From Pseudomonas citronellolis (GTDB lineage: Bacteria; Pseudomonadota; Gammaproteobacteria; Pseudomonadales; Pseudomonadaceae): 33,728 bases of DNA. This document shows, one piece after another, positions 30,155 to 33,728 of the stretch; the stretch's first letter is position 1, and every line of letters begins with the position of its first letter. Below the pieces are notes generated by a model. The model saw nothing but the letters and a program-made list of their open reading frames with translations, had not been told where the DNA came from and did not search any database. Both the position numbers and the translations under genes were made by a program. The stretch is from assembly GCF_029335315.1 (NCBI RefSeq), contig NZ_JARJLT010000250.1, positions 1 through 33,728 of the forward strand, given 5' to 3'.

Positions 30155-30487
30155 TTACTTGTCCGCAACCTTGACAGTGATATGGCAAGACCGCTTGACG
30201 ATGCGATCAGCACGGCCTTTGGCGCGCGGCATGATGCGCTTGAGCGAACGACCTTCGTTGACGAAGACGGTGGAGACCTTGAGGTCATCCACATCGGCGC
30301 CTTCGTTGTGCTCAGCGTTGGCCACGGCCGACTCCAGCACTTTCTTCATGATCTCGGCGGCTTTCTTACTGCTGAAAGCCAGGAGGTTGAGCGCTTCGCC
30401 CACCTTCTTCCCGCGGATCTGGTCGGCGACCAAGCGGGCTTTCTGGGCGGAGATACGAGCGCCCGACAGCTTAGCGGCTACTTCCAT
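30155..30487 (-). CDS. rplV: 50S ribosomal protein L22
   Basis: A 110-residue protein whose beta-hairpin ([19 protein letters not shown]-like stretch) narrows the exit tunnel, a site of macrolide-resistance changes in other bacteria. It begins [20 protein letters not shown]. It lies 12 bases after rpsS. Confidence 0.98.
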
Positions 30488-30499
30488 CTTCCTTACCCC

Positions 30500-30775
30500 T
30501 TAACGCTTGGCTTTCTTGTCCGCAGCGTGCCCACGATAAGTGCGGGTAGCAGCGAACTCGCCGAGTTTGTGACCAACCATGTCTTCGTTCACGAGGACCG
30601 GCACGTGTTGACGGCCGTTGTGAACAGCAATGGTCAGACCAACCATATGCGGCAGAATCATCGAACGGCGCGACCAGGTCTTGATCGGTTTGCGATCGTT
30701 CTTTTCCACCGCCACTTCGATCTTCTTCAACAGGTGAAGATCGATAAACGGACCTTTTTTCAGAGAACGCGGCAC
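30500..30775 (-). CDS. rpsS: 30S ribosomal protein S19
   Basis: A 91-residue 30S head protein, partner of S13. [18 protein letters not shown] and [21 protein letters not shown] are diagnostic. It lies 16 bases after rplB. Confidence 0.98.
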   Translation of the reverse strand: MPRSLKKGPFIDLHLLKKIEVAVEKNDRKPIKTWSRRSMILPHMVGLTIAVHNGRQHVPVLVNEDMVGHKLGEFAATRTYRGHAADKKAKR

Positions 30776-30791
30776 TGTCGTATCCCTCTAT

Positions 30792-31613
30792 TTACTTGCG
30801 GCGACGGACGATCATGTTATCGGTACGCTTGTTCGCGCGAGTCTTCTTACCCTTGGTCTGAAGACCCCACGGCGATACCGGATGACGACCAGCAGAGGTA
30901 CGACCTTCACCACCACCGTGCGGGTGGTCGACCGGGTTCATGGCAACGCCACGAACGGTCGGGCGAATGCCGCGCCAGCGTTTGGCACCAGCTTTACCCA
31001 GCGAACGCAGGCTGTGCTCGGAGTTCGAGACTTCGCCCAGGGTCGCACGGCAGTCAGCCAGGACTTTACGCATTTCACCGGAACGCAGACGCACGGTTAC
31101 GTAAGCGCCTTCACGGGCTACCAGCTGGGCCGAGGCGCCAGCGGAGCGAACCAGCTGGGCGCCTTTGCCCGGCTTCAGCTCGATACCGTGGATGGTGCTA
31201 CCAACCGGGATGTTGCGCAGCGGCATGTTGTTGCCGGCCTTGATCGGAGCGCCGATACCGGAGATCAGTTGATCGCCAGCCACCACGCCTTTGGGGGCGA
31301 TGATGTAACGACGCTCACCGTCCGCGTACTTCAGCAGAGCGATGTGCGCAGTGCGGTTCGGGTCATATTCCACGCGCTCGACGATGGCAGGGATGCCATC
31401 CTTGTTGCGGCGGAAATCGACCAGACGGTAGTGCTGCTTGTGACCACCGCCAACGTGGCGGGTGGTGATACGACCGTTGTTGTTACGGCCGCCCGACTTG
31501 GACTTCTTCTCGACCAGGCCAGCGAACGGAGCACCTTTATGCAGGTCCTGGTTCACTACCTTGACGACAAAACGACGACCAGCGGAAGTCGGCTTGCATT
31601 TAACGATTGCCAT
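30792..31613 (-). CDS. rplB: 50S ribosomal protein L2
   Basis: A 273-residue protein needed for subunit joining and peptidyl transfer. It begins [20 protein letters not shown], has [19 protein letters not shown], and ends with the conserved [17 protein letters not shown] segment holding the key histidine near the active centre, then a basic tail. It lies 11 bases after rplW. Confidence 0.98.
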   Translation of the reverse strand: MAIVKCKPTSAGRRFVVKVVNQDLHKGAPFAGLVEKKSKSGGRNNNGRITTRHVGGGHKQHYRLVDFRRNKDGIPAIVERVEYDPNRTAHIALLKYADGERRYIIAPKGVVAGDQLISGIGAPIKAGNNMPLRNIPVGSTIHGIELKPGKGAQLVRSAGASAQLVAREGAYVTVRLRSGEMRKVLADCRATLGEVSNSEHSLRSLGKAGAKRWRGIRPTVRGVAMNPVDHPHGGGEGRTSAGRHPVSPWGLQTKGKKTRANKRTDNMIVRRRK

Positions 31614-31624
31614 GATGCACCCCT

Positions 31625-31924
31625 TTACTCAGCGCCAGCTGCGAAATCGAGATCTTGGCCCGGCTGAAGGGAGATGTACGCCTTCTTCCAGTCGTTACGC
31701 TTGCCCAGGCCGCGAACGGTACGCTTGGTCTTGCCCTGAACGTTCAGGGTGGTGACGCGACGTACTTTCACGCCGAACAGGCTTTCGACGGCCTTCTTGA
31801 TTTCCAGCTTGGTTGCATCAGTGGCAACCTTGAAAACGAATTGGCTGTTGCCGTCCGCCAGGCCAGTGGCCTTCTCGGAGATATGCGGGCCCAGCAGCAC
31901 TTTGAATACGCGTTCCTGGTTCAT
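31625..31924 (-). CDS. rplW: 50S ribosomal protein L23
   Basis: A 99-residue tunnel-exit protein and docking point for trigger factor and [23 protein letters not shown] and [19 protein letters not shown] are typical. It overlaps rplD by four bases (ATGA), so the pair is translationally coupled. Confidence 0.98.
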   Translation of the reverse strand: MNQERVFKVLLGPHISEKATGLADGNSQFVFKVATDATKLEIKKAVESLFGVKVRRVTTLNVQGKTKRTVRGLGKRNDWKKAYISLQPGQDLDFAAGAE

Positions 31925-32523
31925 GCCAGCAGCTCCTCGAACTTCTTCACGGCGGACACGGTGACGAGCACCTTGTCGTAGGCGATCAGGCTGACCGGGT
32001 CGGAACCCTGGACGTCGCGTACGTCGACGTGCGCGAGGTTGCGCGCAGCCAGGTACAGGTTTTCATCGACGCCATCGGTAACGATCAGCACGTCTTTCAG
32101 GCCCAGGCCGTCCAGCTTGCTGACCAGACCTTTGGTTTTCGGCGCGTCGACAGCGAAGTCGGCGACGATGACCAGGCGCTCCAGACGAACCAGCTCGGAG
32201 AGGATGGAGCGCATGGCAGCGCGGTACATCTTCTTGTTGAGCTTCTGGGAATGATCCTGCGGTTTGGCGGCGAAAGTGGTGCCGCCCCCACGCCAGATGG
32301 GGCTACGGATGGTGCCAGCGCGAGCACGACCGGTGCCCTTCTGACGCCACGGCTTCTTGCCACCACCGGAGACTTCGGAACGAGTCTTCTGAGCCTTGGT
32401 GCCCTGACGACCGCCAGCCATGTAGGCGACGACAGCCTGGTGAACCAGAGTCTCGTTGAATTCGCTGCCAAAGGTACGCTCGGAGACTTCGATAGCCTGA
32501 GCGCCGTTCACATTAAGTTGCAT
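31921..32523 (-). CDS. rplD: 50S ribosomal protein L4
   Basis: A 200-residue protein whose extended loop ([20 protein letters not shown]) lines the exit tunnel. In E. coli it also represses the S10 operon by acting on its leader; the leader here is short (see the rpsJ promoter entry), so the same control is not assured. It lies 14 bases after rplC. Confidence 0.98.
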   Translation of the reverse strand: MQLNVNGAQAIEVSERTFGSEFNETLVHQAVVAYMAGGRQGTKAQKTRSEVSGGGKKPWRQKGTGRARAGTIRSPIWRGGGTTFAAKPQDHSQKLNKKMYRAAMRSILSELVRLERLVIVADFAVDAPKTKGLVSKLDGLGLKDVLIVTDGVDENLYLAARNLAHVDVRDVQGSDPVSLIAYDKVLVTVSAVKKFEELLA

Positions 32524-32537
32524 CTCAGCTTCCCCTC

Positions 32538-33173
32538 TTAACCGCGAGCCTTGGCGGCCGGACGCACGAGCACGTCACCGCCGGTAGCGCCAGGAACGGC
32601 ACCCTTGACCAGCAGCAGATTACGCTCGGCATCGACACGCACGATCTCAAGGGATTGAACGGTTACGCGCTCAGCACCCATGTGACCGGACATTTTCTTG
32701 CCCTTGAACACTCGACCAGGAGTCTGGCACTGGCCGATCGAACCCGGGACGCGGTGGGAAACGGAGTTACCGTGGGTATTGTCTTGACCACGGAAGTTCC
32801 AGCGCTTGATGGTACCGGCGTAGCCTTTACCCTTGGATTCACCGGTAACGTCTACCAGCTGACCAGCCTGGAACAGATCGACAGAGATCGAATCGCCTGC
32901 CTTGAACTCCTCTTCGCCCAGACGGAATTCCCACACGCCGCGACCGGCGGCGACATTCGCCTTGGCAAAGTGACCGGCTTGAGCCTTGGTCACGCGAGAA
33001 GCACGACGCTCGCCAGCAGTTACCTGCACAGCGCGATAGCCATCAGTCTCTTCGTTTTTGAACTGGGTGACGCGATTCGGCTCGACCTCAATGACCGTGA
33101 CCGGAATGGAGACACCATCTTCGGTGAAAATGCGGGTCATGCCGCACTTACGACCGACAACACCAATTGTCAT
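32538..33173 (-). CDS. rplC: 50S ribosomal protein L3
   Basis: A 211-residue protein reaching towards the peptidyl-transferase centre. [20 protein letters not shown] is the family start; an in-frame upstream extension to 33206 is rejected. The tip segment [18 protein letters not shown] contains the glutamine methylated by PrmB in E. coli. An 82-base gap separates it from rpsJ. Confidence 0.98.
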   Translation of the reverse strand: MTIGVVGRKCGMTRIFTEDGVSIPVTVIEVEPNRVTQFKNEETDGYRAVQVTAGERRASRVTKAQAGHFAKANVAAGRGVWEFRLGEEEFKAGDSISVDLFQAGQLVDVTGESKGKGYAGTIKRWNFRGQDNTHGNSVSHRVPGSIGQCQTPGRVFKGKKMSGHMGAERVTVQSLEIVRVDAERNLLLVKGAVPGATGGDVLVRPAAKARG

Positions 33174-33255
33174 GTTTTGAACCTCTTTAGTGTACGGGGC
33201 TTTCACCCGCTATGGCCGCCCATTTCAGAGCGTTACACGACCAATGCCGAAGGCA

Positions 33256-33567
33256 TTAGCCGAGGCTGATCTGTACTTCGACGCCAGCAGCAAGGTCGAG
33301 CTTCATCAGCGCGTCGACGGTTTTGTCGGTCGGCTGAACGATGTCGAGAACACGCTTGTGGGTACGGATTTCGTACTGGTCACGAGCGTCCTTGTTGACG
33401 TGCGGGGAAATCAGCACGGTGTAACGTTCCTTGCGGGTCGGCAGAGGAATCGGACCACGCACCTGAGCCCCAGTACGTTTCGCGGTTTCCACGATTTCCT
33501 GGGTAGATTGGTCGATCAGGCGGTGGTCAAAAGCCTTCAACCGAATACGGATTTGTTGATTTTGCAT
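33256..33567 (-). CDS. rpsJ: 30S ribosomal protein S10 (NusE)
   Basis: A 103-residue protein of the 30S head that also binds NusB in transcription antitermination. [20 protein letters not shown] and [23 protein letters not shown] are diagnostic. It is the first gene of the S10 operon, with GAGG just before the ATG and a near-perfect promoter about 65 bases upstream. Confidence 0.98.
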   Translation of the reverse strand: MQNQQIRIRLKAFDHRLIDQSTQEIVETAKRTGAQVRGPIPLPTRKERYTVLISPHVNKDARDQYEIRTHKRVLDIVQPTDKTVDALMKLDLAAGVEVQISLG

Positions 33568-33596
33568 TTGACCTCAGACTCCAAGTTGCCTTTCCC

Positions 33597-33617
33597 AACG
33601 GACGGACTCCGCCCGTT
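33597..33617 (-). promoter_or_regulatory. Hairpin in the S10 leader
   Basis: AACGGACGG and CCGCCCGTT pair over nine positions (one G-T when read as RNA) around a three-base ACT loop. It lies at the 5' end of the predicted rpsJ leader. It may affect RNA stability or L4-type control (inference). Confidence 0.5.
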
Positions 33618-33630
33618 AAAAGGAGGCGCA

Positions 33631-33659
33631 ATTGTACGGATGCCCTCGGGGGGTGTCAA
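33631..33659 (-). promoter_or_regulatory. S10 operon promoter
   Basis: On the minus strand TTGACA (33659-33654), a 17-base spacer and TACAAT (33636-33631): the -35 is perfect and the -10 differs at one base. The start is expected near 33624, giving a leader of about 57 bases before rpsJ, much shorter than the E. coli S10 leader. Confidence 0.92.
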
Positions 33660-33677
33660 TATTTAACCAACTCAACG

Positions 33678-33705
33678 AAAAAGGGGCCCCGAAGGGCCCC
33701 TTTTT
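33678..33705 (-). terminator. Terminator of the gene upstream of rpsJ (probably tuf)
   Basis: AAAAAGGGGCCC (33678-33689), a CGAA loop and GGGCCCCTTTTT (33694-33705). On the minus strand it ends in T, closing a transcript that enters from the right edge. A TAA on the minus strand at 33728-33726 could be the stop of that gene, which I would expect to be tuf, but the coding part is outside the window. Confidence 0.9.
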
Positions 33706-33728
33706 CTCATGCGCTAGATCAACGATTA

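Noticed and set aside
30142-30294. 51-residue N-terminal extension of S3
   Set aside because: It lies inside rplV in another frame; the family start MGQKVHPNG is at 30141. The same reasoning removes the upstream extensions of rplC, rpsN, rpsQ and rpmC.

Overview
The window is high-GC chromosomal DNA from a gammaproteobacterium, almost certainly a Pseudomonas. The evidence is the alpha, spc and S10 ribosomal gene order, an aerobic-type cob cluster with a CbiG-CobJ fusion, the uvrA / MFS / ssb block, a ferritin next to rplQ, and short GTAGGAGCG-type palindromes typical of pseudomonads. From memory, P. aeruginosa PAO1 carries uvrA, bfrA, katA, rplQ in this neighbourhood and keeps its cob cluster elsewhere. 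Here a katG replaces katA and the cob cluster lies close by, so this is probably another Pseudomonas species. That is inference, not a database result.

Layout. 1-230: the 3' end of an unidentified + strand gene built of a 30-bp His/Asp-rich tandem repeat. 231-371: a REP-like hairpin. 372-2308 (-): cobK and cobL. 2309-2658: a divergent control region with a cobalamin riboswitch facing right. 2659-7007 (+): cobG-cobH-cobI-cobJ, tightly overlapping. 7008-7238: a nested palindromic repeat. 7239-11298 (+): an iron-signalling cassette of FecI-like sigma factor, FecR-like anti-sigma and TonB-dependent ferrisiderophore receptor, with two Fur-box-like sites. 11386-11574 (-): a 62-residue protein of unknown function. 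11831-13735 (-): a YajR-like MFS transporter gene followed by ssb. 13946-16780 (+): uvrA. 16831-19701 (-): katG, with an OxyR-like half-site, and a bacterioferritin-family ferritin. 19906-33567 (-): 27 genes, namely the alpha operon (rpsM-rpsK-rpsD-rpoA-rplQ), spc operon (rplN to rpmJ, including secY) and S10 operon (rpsJ to rpsQ). The right edge holds the terminator of the next upstream gene, presumably tuf.

How the parts work together. The cob genes convert precorrin-2 towards hydrogenobyrinate, and B12 probably shuts the cobG arm off through the riboswitch. The sigma/anti-sigma/receptor trio senses and imports a ferric siderophore. KatG and the ferritin handle peroxide and iron. The ribosomal block makes ribosomal proteins, RNA polymerase alpha and the SecY translocon.

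The most notable structure outside the genes is in the ribosomal block. Three good sigma-70 promoters are visible: before rpsJ (TTGACA-17-TACAAT), before rpsM (TTGATT-17-TAATAT) and, less expected, between rpsN and rpsH (TTGATT-17-TAGAAT). The last two are coupled to strong terminator-like hairpins; at rpsN/rpsH the -35 box lies inside the terminator stem. I see no convincing wholly new biological system. The best leads are that junction, the katG swap, the His-rich repeat protein and the small orphan gene.
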